Assembly: GCF_001721645.1 (NCBI RefSeq)
Contig: NZ_CP017141.1
Span: forward strand, 4,960,001-5,024,000
DNA from: Pedobacter steynii
GTDB lineage: Bacteria > Bacteroidota > Bacteroidia > Sphingobacteriales > Sphingobacteriaceae
Length of the DNA: 64,000 bases
Reading direction: 5' to 3'
A program made the translations under genes and the position numbers. Below the pieces are notes generated by a model, which worked only from the letters and a program-made list of their open reading frames with translations, made no database searches and was not told where the DNA came from. This document shows positions 55,120-63,247 of the stretch, one piece after another; the stretch's first letter is position 1, and each line of letters starts with the position of its first letter.

Positions 55120-55144
55120 AAACATAAAAAATATATTCTCTTAA

Positions 55145-55183
55145 GCCACAATATCCATCGATGGGTAATTGTGGCTTTTTTTT
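55145..55183 (+). terminator. Terminator of the DUF5648-like lipoprotein gene
   Basis: GCCACAAT pairs with ATTGTGGC and eight T residues follow. It starts 26 bp after the stop codon. Confidence 0.9.
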
Positions 55184-55543
55184 GGCCTCATAAATGGTTT
55201 ATTTTTAGCAGGGTGCTATGCCATTTTATCAATTACTGAAATCAATCCCTGAATTGCCTTGTTTTTTATTACTACATATAAAGTTATGGGACAGCATTTC
55301 TATGAAAAGTAAGAAGAATCTGGTCAGGAAGTTGTCGGAATATTTTGCCGACCGGATTCGTCAAATTTCATAAACCGGAAATGCGTTGACTACATTCTAC
55401 ATCTCCTGTTTTTTTGCATGTAAAAACATCTCCCAAGATCGCAATGAACATTTCGCACTCCGATCATGAAGAACTCATGAAAGAAAAGGGATTGCTTTGA
55501 TCATTTGACAGGACAAAATTAAATGAGGTAGCTCGATGAAAGA
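55184..55543. other. Intergenic interval without a supportable gene
   Basis: Only very short plus frames are present, for example MKSKKNLVRKLSEYFADRIR around 55300 and MNISHSDHEELMKEKGLL around 55446-55500. Both look like small coding scraps, not genes. No repeats or strong hairpins were seen. Confidence 0.5.
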
Positions 55544-56113
55544 TTATTTTTTCAGCGATCCAAGGTGCTTATAAGTGTTGAGCAGCACACCTGTTGGTGT
55601 GGTCAATGTGCTGACGTATTCGAGTTCGCGTGCGTCAAAGCTGTCTGTAAATAGGCGTTTGCCTTTACCCAGTATTACAGGATATACGATGAGGGTAACA
55701 TCATCTATCAATCCCGCGTCGAGGAGCAAAGATATTAATGATGTACTTCCGGAAAGGACCAGATCATGGCCATCTGACGATTTGAGTTTGCGAAGCCCTT
55801 CTATGATATCTTCGCCCAAATCCTTAACAGGTCCCCATTCCAGGCCTTCACATCTGTGGGTAGCAACGTATTTGGTTGCAGCGTTTAGAGCGTTTGCCAT
55901 AGGAAAGTCCCCGGCATCAGGCCAGAAGCCCGACCAGGTATCGTAAGTGTTGCGGCCAAGCAGCAGGTCAAAGCTTATACCGTATGCCTCAAGAAGCATC
56001 GCCATTCCCGCAGGGCTGCGATAGGGTGTTGTCCATGCGCCATACACGTAGTTTTCGTCGTGCTCGATTACACCGTCAAGCGAGATATGTTCGAAGATTC
56101 TGATCTTTCTCAT
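55544..56113 (-). CDS. RibD C-terminal/dihydrofolate-reductase-fold protein
   Basis: This 189-residue protein belongs to the RibD_C/DHFR-like family (opening MRKIRIFEHISLDGVIEHDE, then LLLGRNTYDTWSGFWPDAG and LVLSGSTSLISLLLDAGLID). Members are NAD(P)H-dependent reductases of pteridine-like or unknown substrates. A second, shorter family member is encoded at 61798. It is monocistronic with a -7 element 28 bp upstream. Confidence 0.93.
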   Translation of the reverse strand: MRKIRIFEHISLDGVIEHDENYVYGAWTTPYRSPAGMAMLLEAYGISFDLLLGRNTYDTWSGFWPDAGDFPMANALNAATKYVATHRCEGLEWGPVKDLGEDIIEGLRKLKSSDGHDLVLSGSTSLISLLLDAGLIDDVTLIVYPVILGKGKRLFTDSFDARELEYVSTLTTPTGVLLNTYKHLGSLKK

Positions 56114-56140
56114 TTTGGTTCTATTAGTTTAATTCTTATC

Positions 56141-56148
56141 CAAATTTA
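56141..56148 (-). promoter_or_regulatory. -7 promoter element of the DHFR-fold gene
   Basis: On the minus strand TAAATTTG matches TAnnTTTG, 27 bp before the ATG at 56113. Confidence 0.5.
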
Positions 56149-56210
56149 AAGAGGAAGAGCTGCACAGGTGAGGTGTGATCGCGACAATATAAGGGGGCTT
56201 TTAACCATTC

Positions 56211-58754
56211 CTAAAGACCAAACCATCCTTTCTTTTTGATCAAAAGATCTTCTGGTATTTCCAAACCTGCTGCTTTTGCTGCGTCGATATGCTGCTGTAC
56301 TTTTTGTTCATCCTTAAAACCTGTTTCATTCTGGTAAATTAAGGCAAGCTCTATATGTGCCTGCTGATATCCAAAGTTTAATGAAAGTTTAAAGCTATCT
56401 ATTGCCTTGATGACATTTTTGCTGGTTCCTAATCCGTGTAGATAAAAAATGCCAAGATTGTAGGCGGAGACATCAATTCCTTCGTCGGCACCCAGCTGAT
56501 AATAATGCAGTGCCTTTTCGTAGTCGCCTTTTAGATCATTAAGGTAACCTAACCAGTTATTTCTAGGTTCACCGAGGTCTGCAGCAGCCTGATAGTATTG
56601 AAGTGCTTTATCGTGATCGGAGGGAAGCAGAAGATCTTCCGAATACAAGTCGCCCAGGTTGTTGTTGGCTATTGCCAGTTGTTCTTCCGCAGCTTGATTT
56701 AGCCAGAATAATGCCTGGTCTATATCTACCGGAGTTCCAATCCCATATTTATAGCACATTCCCAGCCCATTCATTGCATTTTCATTGCCACCCGTTGCAC
56801 TTTTATGGTACCAATAAAATGCTTTATCATCATCAATAAATCCTTCAATGTTATAGTAAAGATGTGCAAGGTTGTTCATGGAAAGCGTATAACCTTTTTC
56901 AGCTGCAATGGTATCATAGTAGATTGATTTTGCATAATCTTTAGCCTCGTAGGCTTCGGTAGCCAGGACACAAAGGGTGTAAGCAGGAACCAGTTCATCT
57001 GCTATTCGTTCATCATTCCGGTCTATCCCTTTTCCATAGGCCAGAAGTCTTTTCCTGGTTTCGTATTCGAAATAGTAGGCGTAATCCTCGCTGGCATGTT
57101 CCAGTGCAACTGATTTACTGGTAGGAGTGATTGCGGCCTCACTAACGGAATAGACCTTGTCTGCTTTAAATGCGTAGGCAAAACCATCTTCATTGGGTTT
57201 CTGTACAACCAGGTCAAATTCAAAATCACCGATGTTATGGTTTGTGGCATTGGCTATGCTCCACATTTGGTTTTTTTGAAGGGTAAAAACGGTGTCATGA
57301 AGCCAAAGGATTTGCTGATAGTCATCAAGGGGAATTAGCCAGGACGGCTTATCCGGATTACCATCGTAAATGCCCTTTTTATCTCCCTGATGTACGAGTG
57401 CGATGTCGCTTATCTCATCGTTAACTGTTGCGCGGATATCCAGAATTGCATCATATTGGCAGGGCAGAATATAACTTTCATTTTTTCTGCTGATGACGCC
57501 ATGTTTCTTGTCTTTTCGAATAACCAGTATGTCTTTGAAATTTGTTTGCCTGTTGATCTTTTCAAAGCCGCTATCCAACAGCGTTCCATCTTTTTTGTAT
57601 AGTAGGCTGGAATTAAGTCCTTTATGTGGTTTAATTAATAGCAAGCCCTTATCCAGATTTTCTATGGAGTCAATTGGGAATTCGCCCAGGTATTTAAAAA
57701 ATTCATTGTAAATCTTTTGGTTTTTCTGTCCACTAATTTGGATGTGATAAAAACCATATCCTGCATCAATTACATCCTGGTGCTCAAAATCAACAACAAC
57801 CTGGCCGGAGGTGTCGATGAGGCCCCAGAAAGCTTCTTTTTTTGCATTGAAAGCGCTTCCATCTCCAACAACTTCCAGTTCGTCATAAATAAGCGGTGTG
57901 ATCCGATCGCCTTTTGTGTTGATCAATCCGGATTTTTCCTGCGATATAACTACTGCGACACCTGAATACTCGAAATCATAGGCATCGTCCCAGACCAATG
58001 GAATTGCTATCCTTCCGGCGGTGTCTACGTATCCATATTTATTGTTTTGCGATACTACTGCAAGATTATGGGGACCAAAGGCGTAAAATTCATCAAACTG
58101 AGGATTTAATAAAACTTGGCCGTCTTTACTCCTTAATCCCCAAAGTTTATTCTCTTCAAATATTTCATAAGAAAGCTGTTCTTCAGCGGATACCCAGATA
58201 CAGGACCAGCCATAATCATAGTCTTCATAATTTAACAGTTCAGGAAAAGAGCGGAAAGCGGGACTAACATCTTTAAGATTTTTATAATTAAGCAAGCTGA
58301 TATCTCCAGCGTCCATTGCTGCCGTAATTGCCTGATTGTTGTAAGCAATGTTAGCCAACCACATTCTGGCCTGTTCTGCATGAGGGGTATCGTCCATATT
58401 CAAAACATCCCAGATGTCCAGGTGAAAGTAATTTCCTGTAAGCTTATCCAGGTAATTGAAAAGCTTATCGCGGGCATCTTTAAACTTTTCAGTATTTACA
58501 ATCAGGTCGGGCTGTTCTTCGAGAAATTTATAAAACCGTTTCAGGTTTTCAATTCCAGGTTTGGAGTCATAGAATAAGCCGGAATCGTTAAATTCCACGT
58601 GATTGTTGTAATTGTTGCCTGAAATGAAGCCTCCTGCTACTAATAATGGCTGAAGCATAAGTGGCATTTCGTAACCCCATTCCATCATCATCTTATCCGC
58701 ATTTTCGGCAACTGATGGGGTATTGATATTGTATAAATAGGTACGGTGTGACAT
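56211..58754 (-). CDS. WG-repeat and Sel1-repeat protein
   Basis: This 847-residue protein without a signal peptide has three parts. Residues 1-190 are helical. Residues about 195-480 contain WG-type beta-propeller repeats (WGLRSKDGQVLLNPQFDEFY, YGYVDTAGRIAIPLVWDDAY, SGLINTKGDRITPLIYDELE). Residues about 590-840 contain Sel1-like TPR repeats (AMNGLGMCYKYGIGTPVDID, QAAEEQLAIANNNLGDLYSE, SAYNLGIFYLHGLGTSKNVI). Both repeat types mediate protein contacts. It is 5 bp after the cysteine-pair protein gene, so the two form an operon and probably a complex. Confidence 0.92.
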   Translation of the reverse strand: MSHRTYLYNINTPSVAENADKMMMEWGYEMPLMLQPLLVAGGFISGNNYNNHVEFNDSGLFYDSKPGIENLKRFYKFLEEQPDLIVNTEKFKDARDKLFNYLDKLTGNYFHLDIWDVLNMDDTPHAEQARMWLANIAYNNQAITAAMDAGDISLLNYKNLKDVSPAFRSFPELLNYEDYDYGWSCIWVSAEEQLSYEIFEENKLWGLRSKDGQVLLNPQFDEFYAFGPHNLAVVSQNNKYGYVDTAGRIAIPLVWDDAYDFEYSGVAVVISQEKSGLINTKGDRITPLIYDELEVVGDGSAFNAKKEAFWGLIDTSGQVVVDFEHQDVIDAGYGFYHIQISGQKNQKIYNEFFKYLGEFPIDSIENLDKGLLLIKPHKGLNSSLLYKKDGTLLDSGFEKINRQTNFKDILVIRKDKKHGVISRKNESYILPCQYDAILDIRATVNDEISDIALVHQGDKKGIYDGNPDKPSWLIPLDDYQQILWLHDTVFTLQKNQMWSIANATNHNIGDFEFDLVVQKPNEDGFAYAFKADKVYSVSEAAITPTSKSVALEHASEDYAYYFEYETRKRLLAYGKGIDRNDERIADELVPAYTLCVLATEAYEAKDYAKSIYYDTIAAEKGYTLSMNNLAHLYYNIEGFIDDDKAFYWYHKSATGGNENAMNGLGMCYKYGIGTPVDIDQALFWLNQAAEEQLAIANNNLGDLYSEDLLLPSDHDKALQYYQAAADLGEPRNNWLGYLNDLKGDYEKALHYYQLGADEGIDVSAYNLGIFYLHGLGTSKNVIKAIDSFKLSLNFGYQQAHIELALIYQNETGFKDEQKVQQHIDAAKAAGLEIPEDLLIKKKGWFGL

Positions 58755-58759
58755 TTAGT

Positions 58760-59269
58760 TTATATTATTATTACAACTTCCGTGCAAATTTGGTTTTTGA
58801 ACCATATTTCAATCGGGAACTTTTCTAATCTCCAATTACCGGCCTCAATCCCGTAATCAAAACTAGCGAAGCTTTTCGGTAAACCTATCATCTGTTCTAT
58901 TTCTGCTAAAGAAAGGCCTTTAAAAAGCCTGTTGGTTAAATCCAGATCAATATTCTGCTGATCTGCTTTTAGTGAGGCTGAAAGATCATCCGCCAGTTTA
59001 TTTGCCTGTAGAATCCTGCTTTCGAATGTGCCCAGGTTATCTAAATATTCTTCTGCAGCTATGTAATTGTTAAAGCATCCGATGCAGGCAGCTTGTTTGT
59101 TGTTCAGGTAAATGCCGTAGGGGTTAAGCGGCAGGTTACAAAGTTCACAATCTTTTCCAGCCCATTCCTTCAAATAGGTATGGTAAGTGTACTGCTCTTT
59201 TATTAATCTTATCGCCTCAATTTTTTTCAGTAGGAGGGAGAAGTTTATTGCTCTTTTATTTAAAACCAT
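58760..59269 (-). CDS. Hypothetical protein with two CxxC pairs
   Basis: This 169-residue protein carries CELC (residues about 41-44) and CIGC (about 62-65) about 20 residues apart, a zinc-ribbon-like arrangement. A C-terminal domain follows, rich in aromatics (ASFDYGIEAGNWRLEKFPIE) and likely beta. The family is not recognised. It immediately precedes the WG/Sel1 gene on the same strand with a 5-bp gap, so they should work together. Confidence 0.65.
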   Translation of the reverse strand: MVLNKRAINFSLLLKKIEAIRLIKEQYTYHTYLKEWAGKDCELCNLPLNPYGIYLNNKQAACIGCFNNYIAAEEYLDNLGTFESRILQANKLADDLSASLKADQQNIDLDLTNRLFKGLSLAEIEQMIGLPKSFASFDYGIEAGNWRLEKFPIEIWFKNQICTEVVIII

Positions 59270-59382
59270 GTTTACTGTCCAAATTTCCCTGCTGATCTGT
59301 GAAGACTACCAGTAGCCAAAGTGTATTCCACGGTAGGTATAGATTCTTTTACAATATGTGTCAAATTTTTGGTAAATAAAAA

Positions 59383-59422
59383 ATCAAAGCACAATGATAA
59401 ATTATTGCGCTTCGATTTTTTT
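59383..59422. terminator. Bidirectional hairpin terminator
   Basis: ATCAAAGC/CAAT pairs with ATTG/GCTTcGAT with one mismatch, flanked by A-rich and T-rich runs. It lies between the minus-strand gene pair ending downstream and the DUF1062 gene. Confidence 0.6.
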
Positions 59423-59470
59423 TATAAGAGGAATGAGGTATGCTGTTAAACTTCATTTTATAAGTGGGCT

Positions 59471-60115
59471 TTAAGTAGGAGTGTGCTCAGTTTTGTTTTT
59501 ATTTTCCATATATGCCTTTAACTTTTCACGATTTACGGTAACTATAATTCCATTTTTTACTTTGCATTTTTTTAGGGAACACAGAGGGAGAGCGGTAATT
59601 ATTCCTGCACTCAGCATTTCCTCCAAAGGCTTTAACGAAATATCGAGGCATTTTCGAACGACATGGCTCAATTTAAGATCAAGGTTGAAACTTGATTTCA
59701 GTTCAAATTCAATCAGATCTTCTTCCAGGTTACAGATGTCTTCCAGCGTAAGGCCGTTATGGGTTATGTCGTATGTTACCTCGCTGTAATCGAACTCCAT
59801 TCTATTTCGCCTTATGGTATCTGCGTCGAATACGTATTTCCAGGCTGTTTTTTCATCATTATCACTAAACTTTTGGAATAGGTCTTTATCTATTAATCCG
59901 GTTTTGGTACGGGAAAAGATGGTAATATTAGTGGTGTCATCACAGTTCACACATCTATAAATCAACCATACATCAATGTTCTTTTTTTGTGAGTTTAGTC
60001 TGAATTTATTGCTACAATAATAGAGTTTACTATTTCTGCATTTACTGCATTTTTTTTTAAATAAGGGGGTATTGACTGGAGTAACTTCCCAGGTAAATTT
60101 CTTAACAACTTGCAT
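59471..60115 (-). CDS. DUF1062-family protein
   Basis: The frame opens at a TTG (60127); the ATG at 60115 (MQVVKKFTWEVTPVNTPLFK) is preferred and gives 214 residues. The zinc-binding cysteine pairs CSKC and CVNC flank YYCSNKFRLNSQKKNIDVWL, and the segment FDYSEVTYDI leads into a helical C-terminal half, as in DUF1062. The role is unknown, perhaps nucleic acid binding. Confidence 0.85.
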   Translation of the reverse strand: MQVVKKFTWEVTPVNTPLFKKKCSKCRNSKLYYCSNKFRLNSQKKNIDVWLIYRCVNCDDTTNITIFSRTKTGLIDKDLFQKFSDNDEKTAWKYVFDADTIRRNRMEFDYSEVTYDITHNGLTLEDICNLEEDLIEFELKSSFNLDLKLSHVVRKCLDISLKPLEEMLSAGIITALPLCSLKKCKVKNGIIVTVNREKLKAYMENKNKTEHTPT

Positions 60116-60213
60116 GTTTCTAATCAAAAAATGATTTGACGATAAGCTGTGGAATACCCTGCAATCAGGGCATCACGAGCCGACCATAAATAAATTAAGG
60201 GTATAAAAAACCG

Positions 60214-60273
60214 ATTTAGGCGGAGCGCCTAAATGAATAGAAATAATAACCTGCGGTTATAACGGTTATTATT
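60214..60273. repeat. Two tandem hairpins in the intergenic region
   Basis: ATTTAGGCG-GAG-CGCCTAAAT (60214-60234, 9-bp stem, 3-nt loop) is followed by AATAATAACC (60242-60251) pairing with GGTTATTATT (60264-60273). The second loop contains GGTTATAAC, which can compete for pairing. No T-run follows either, so they are not ordinary terminators. The interval 60116-60486 has no gene. Confidence 0.7.
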
Positions 60274-60389
60274 AAGCTGCTAAGTAAAAAGGGCGTTTTC
60301 TCAAAACACAGATATTAATAAGTAATTATACAAATGTATTACTTTTTTTTAAATCTGCCTGAACCAGAATTTAAGCGCTGCTAACTGAT

Positions 60390-60405
60390 GCGCAAACGAT
60401 TGCGC
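60390..60405. promoter_or_regulatory. LacI-type operator-like palindrome
   Basis: GCGCAAACGATTGCGC is a 16-bp palindrome centred on CG with one mismatched pair, the form of LacI/GalR operators. It lies 82 bp before the phosphatase gene. No LacI gene is in the window; the role is inferred. Confidence 0.4.
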
Positions 60406-60486
60406 TTTAAAATGTTTGCAATCGCAGTTATTTGTAATTAGAATTGTCATAGAGAAGTGAAAGCAACTTAAACCAACCAAAATCGT

Positions 60487-61698
60487 ATGAAAGAGAATTT
60501 ATTAAAGGGAAACAGAAGAAACTTTCTGAAGGGAGGGCTTGTCCTTGGTGGGCTGGCCGTGTTAAAACCTGAGCAGGTGATTTCTAGCCCCCTTAATGAT
60601 CGTTATGAGGATTTTCGAATTATCACAGGACCTTATTTACAAACAAATTTTGGCAATAGCATCTCCATTTTATGGATTACCAGTAAAGATAGTTCCAGTT
60701 GGGTGGAATATGGCGAGTCGCCGGATCAACTGGATAAAAAGGCGTATGGCAAAAGCGATCTGGGACTGAAACCTGCGGGTCGTCTGAACTGTGTTAAACT
60801 GGAGCGTTTGAAGACTGGTGTGACCTATCATTATAAGATTGTCTCAAAGGAAATCAAAGATTTTCAACCTTATAAACTGACCTATGGAGATACCATTTCC
60901 GGCAATATTGAAAGTTTCTTAAATGCTGACGTGGCAAAGGATGAGGTTTCTTTCGTTATGTTAAACGATATTCATGACAGACCAAAATCTATCGCTCACC
61001 TTTTGGACCTCGATAAAGGGAATAAACGTGATTTCATTTTCTTCAATGGTGATATTTTTGATTATCAGACTGATGAAAGGCAAATTATAGAACATATGTT
61101 GCAGCCCTGCGTAGACTATTTTGCAAAGAGTACGCCTTTTATATATGTCAGGGGAAATCATGAAACCCGGGGTAAATTTGCGCGGGATTTTGCAGACTAT
61201 TATGATCATGTCGGGTATACTGCATTTACACTTGGCCCGGTTCGTTTTGTAATTCTGGATTCAGGTGAGGATAAGCTGGATTCACATCCTGTATATGCGG
61301 GGATTGTAGATTTTGATCGATATCGAGAAGAACAGGCTGCCTGGCTTGAAAATGAAATTAACCGCAAGGAATTTAAAAAAGCGGCTTTCCGTGTGGTATT
61401 GATGCATATACCTCCCCGTTATTCGGGAGATGAACATGGAGCTGTTCATTGTACAGAATTATTTGAACCGATCATGAACCGTGGAAAGGTTGATTTGGTT
61501 TTAAGCGGACATACCCATCGGTACAAAATTCATCCGCCGGATAAAAAGTTAAATAACTATCCGATTATTATTGGAGGCGGGCCTCGTGATGGTTCCAGAA
61601 CCCTGACAAAAATCAACGCAACTAACAAGCAAATACAAGTGAGTATGGTAGATGATTCGGGGAAAGAAGTGGGCAATTATCTGGTGGAAAAGCGTTGA
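60487..61698 (+). CDS. Tat-exported calcineurin-like metallophosphoesterase
   Basis: This 403-residue protein has a twin-arginine signal (NRRNFLKGG, residues 9-17, followed by LVLGGLAVL). A fibronectin-like purple-acid-phosphatase N-terminal domain follows (about 45-130, GPYLQTNFGNSISILWITSK). The metallophosphatase motifs are LNDIHDR (D161, H163), NGDIFDY (D188, D192), RGNHE (223-226), MHIPP (H307) and SGHTHRY (341-346). The first motif has ND in place of GD. It should hydrolyse phosphoesters in the periplasm with a dinuclear metal centre. Palindromes upstream suggest regulated expression. Confidence 0.93.
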   Translation: MKENLLKGNRRNFLKGGLVLGGLAVLKPEQVISSPLNDRYEDFRIITGPYLQTNFGNSISILWITSKDSSSWVEYGESPDQLDKKAYGKSDLGLKPAGRLNCVKLERLKTGVTYHYKIVSKEIKDFQPYKLTYGDTISGNIESFLNADVAKDEVSFVMLNDIHDRPKSIAHLLDLDKGNKRDFIFFNGDIFDYQTDERQIIEHMLQPCVDYFAKSTPFIYVRGNHETRGKFARDFADYYDHVGYTAFTLGPVRFVILDSGEDKLDSHPVYAGIVDFDRYREEQAAWLENEINRKEFKKAAFRVVLMHIPPRYSGDEHGAVHCTELFEPIMNRGKVDLVLSGHTHRYKIHPPDKKLNNYPIIIGGGPRDGSRTLTKINATNKQIQVSMVDDSGKEVGNYLVEKR

Positions 61699-61797
61699 GC
61701 AAACTTTGTCTCTTTTACCCCCATAAGTTGTCGTTTATGCGGCCTGTAATATGTTAATAATCTTTAGAAGTTTGTGATCAGCAACATCCTGATTACT

Positions 61798-62352
61798 ATG
61801 AGCAAACTAAGTGTATTTAACTTTATAAGCCTGGATGGCTATTATAAGGATCTTAATAATGGTATAGACTGGCACCAACACGGCCAGGAAGAAGCTGGGT
61901 TCAGCGCCAAAAGTTTAGGGAGTGATCATATGTTGCTGTTTGGCCGGGTAACTTACCAGATAATGGCTTCATGGTGGCCAATGCAAAATGCTATCGATGC
62001 GATGCCCGAAGTGGCCAGGGGGATGAATAATGCCGAAAAGATAGTATGCTCCAATACCCTGCAAACTGTAGACTGGCAAAATACCCGCATAATGAGCGGT
62101 GATATATTCACACAGCTGGCGGAGGTAAAAAAAACATCGGCCAGGGATATCACCATTTTAGGTAGTGGTAACCTGACTACGCAACTGGCCCAGGCTGGCT
62201 TGATTGATAACTACCAGATCATGATAGACCCAATAGCTATTGGCAATGGTACTGCTATTTTTAAAGGCTTGCAGCGCGTGTTAAAGTTAAAACTAACCGA
62301 TATCCAATCATTTAAAAGCGGAACGGTATTGCTAAGTTATGAGGCTGTCTAA
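61798..62352 (+). CDS. RibD C-terminal/dihydrofolate-reductase-fold protein
   Basis: The frame opens at 61774, but the ATG at 61798 (MSKLSVFNFISLDGYYKDLN) is the natural family start, giving 184 residues. The motifs HMLLFGRVTYQIMASWWPMQ and ITILGSGNLTTQLAQAGLID fit RibD_C/YyaP-type reductases. It is a second member of the family found at 55544. A VOC-family gene follows 33 bp later and is probably co-transcribed. Confidence 0.93.
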   Translation: MSKLSVFNFISLDGYYKDLNNGIDWHQHGQEEAGFSAKSLGSDHMLLFGRVTYQIMASWWPMQNAIDAMPEVARGMNNAEKIVCSNTLQTVDWQNTRIMSGDIFTQLAEVKKTSARDITILGSGNLTTQLAQAGLIDNYQIMIDPIAIGNGTAIFKGLQRVLKLKLTDIQSFKSGTVLLSYEAV

Positions 62353-62385
62353 ATTAATCATCAATATACTAAACACCTATTCATT

Positions 62386-62775
62386 ATGAAAGTACAGATA
62401 TGGGCCAATCTAGGCGTTAAAGATGTAGCGCGAACTGAGGCATTTTACACTAAACTGGGTTTTGAGCAAACCCCAGGACAAAAGAGTGAGGAGTTAACCA
62501 GCTTTTTATTTGGCAATGATGGTTTTATGATCCACTTTTTTAAAGAGGAAAGTTTAAAAAACGGAATGAAGGGGGAGTTAGCCGATTTGAGCAAGGGAAA
62601 CGAAGTTATCTTTTCTATCTCGGCTGAAACAGAGGAAGAGGTTAATGACTGGGCGGTAAAAGTGAAAGATGCGGGAGGTCATGTGTTTAGCCCGCCCGAA
62701 GCCTTTCAAGGCATGTATGGTTGTGCTTTTGCCGATCCCGACGGGCATAAGTTTAACATTTTAAAATGGAAATAG
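62386..62775 (+). CDS. VOC-family (glyoxalase/bleomycin-resistance-like) protein
   Basis: This 129-residue protein has the two beta-alpha-beta-beta-beta modules of the vicinal oxygen chelate fold: VARTEAFYTKLGFEQTPGQK and the closing CAFADPDGHKFNILKWK. The module is common in stress and detoxification enzymes of unknown substrate. It lies behind the DHFR-fold gene in the same orientation. Confidence 0.92.
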   Translation: MKVQIWANLGVKDVARTEAFYTKLGFEQTPGQKSEELTSFLFGNDGFMIHFFKEESLKNGMKGELADLSKGNEVIFSISAETEEEVNDWAVKVKDAGGHVFSPPEAFQGMYGCAFADPDGHKFNILKWK

Positions 62776-62787
62776 GGAGCTATGATT

Positions 62788-62955
62788 TCACTTCTTTCTT
62801 AAGTCAGTCATGATGTAGTTGATCCATTGTTTTGGTGGTATACTTAACTTCCGGTCAGGACTGAAGCCTGTTTCATCAATTGGATGTTTATCAGTCCAAC
62901 TGGATTTTGAGACTGGTATCATCAAAATGAATTCCTTGAAGGGAAGCGGGGTTGC
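62788..62955 (-). pseudogene. C-terminal fragment, possibly of an S41-type peptidase
   Basis: The minus strand encodes LPFKEFILMIPVSKSSWTDK, HPIDETGFSPDRKLSIPPKQ and WINYIMTDLRKK up to a stop at 62788. The pattern (small-residue strand, ID-x-G-F-x-PD, trailing helix) recalls the end of tail-specific S41 peptidases of Bacteroidota. No start or catalytic region is present. The assignment is tentative. Confidence 0.35.
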
Positions 62956-62963
62956 AACTAAAA

Positions 62964-63068
62964 ACTGATGCTCAGGCTGAAGCTTATAAGGGACTGGGTC
63001 AGCTTTATCTAACTGATCCAAGATTTACCGATGAATATGGTTCGTCAGATCAGGATTTTCATTTGTGA
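62964..63068 (+). pseudogene. C-terminal remnant of a TipAS-type (MerR) drug-binding domain
   Basis: The plus strand reads TDAQAEAYKGLGQLYLTDPR followed by FTDEYGSSDQDFHL and a TGA. The YxGLxxLYxxDxRFTxxY signature is typical of the end of TipAS antibiotic-recognition domains. The MerR DNA-binding part and the rest of the TipAS domain are absent. Confidence 0.6.
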
Positions 63069-63113
63069 AACAATCGTTGCCTACGCGGATAGAAATCTTA
63101 GTATATGAACTGT

Positions 63114-63146
63114 CGTGTCATTTCGTAATGAAATGACACGATTTTT
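63114..63146 (+). terminator. Hairpin terminator
   Basis: CGTGTCATTTC pairs perfectly with GAAATGACACG around GTAAT and is followed by ATTTTT. It lies after the TipAS remnant and before the epimerase promoter region. Confidence 0.8.
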
Positions 63147-63150
63147 ATGG

Positions 63151-63166
63151 TGTGATTGTAATCACA
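63151..63166. promoter_or_regulatory. Crp-type palindrome
   Basis: TGTGATTGTAATCACA has perfect 7-bp arms and fits the TGTGA-N6-TCACA form of Crp/Fnr-family sites. It lies 82 bp before the epimerase-like gene. Two Crp-like regulators are encoded in the window, but neither is adjacent. Confidence 0.5.
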
Positions 63167-63247
63167 CTTATTTTGTGATTTCCTTCCTTTCTGGTTTTTC
63201 TGCGTTAACCCAACTTTGTGTGATCAACACATAAACAATAATAAGCG

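Noticed and set aside
62788-63021. 77-codon minus-strand ORF taken as one gene
   Set aside because: Its first 20 codons are antisense to the TipAS remnant; only the C-terminal part looks like true coding sequence, so it is listed as a fragment.
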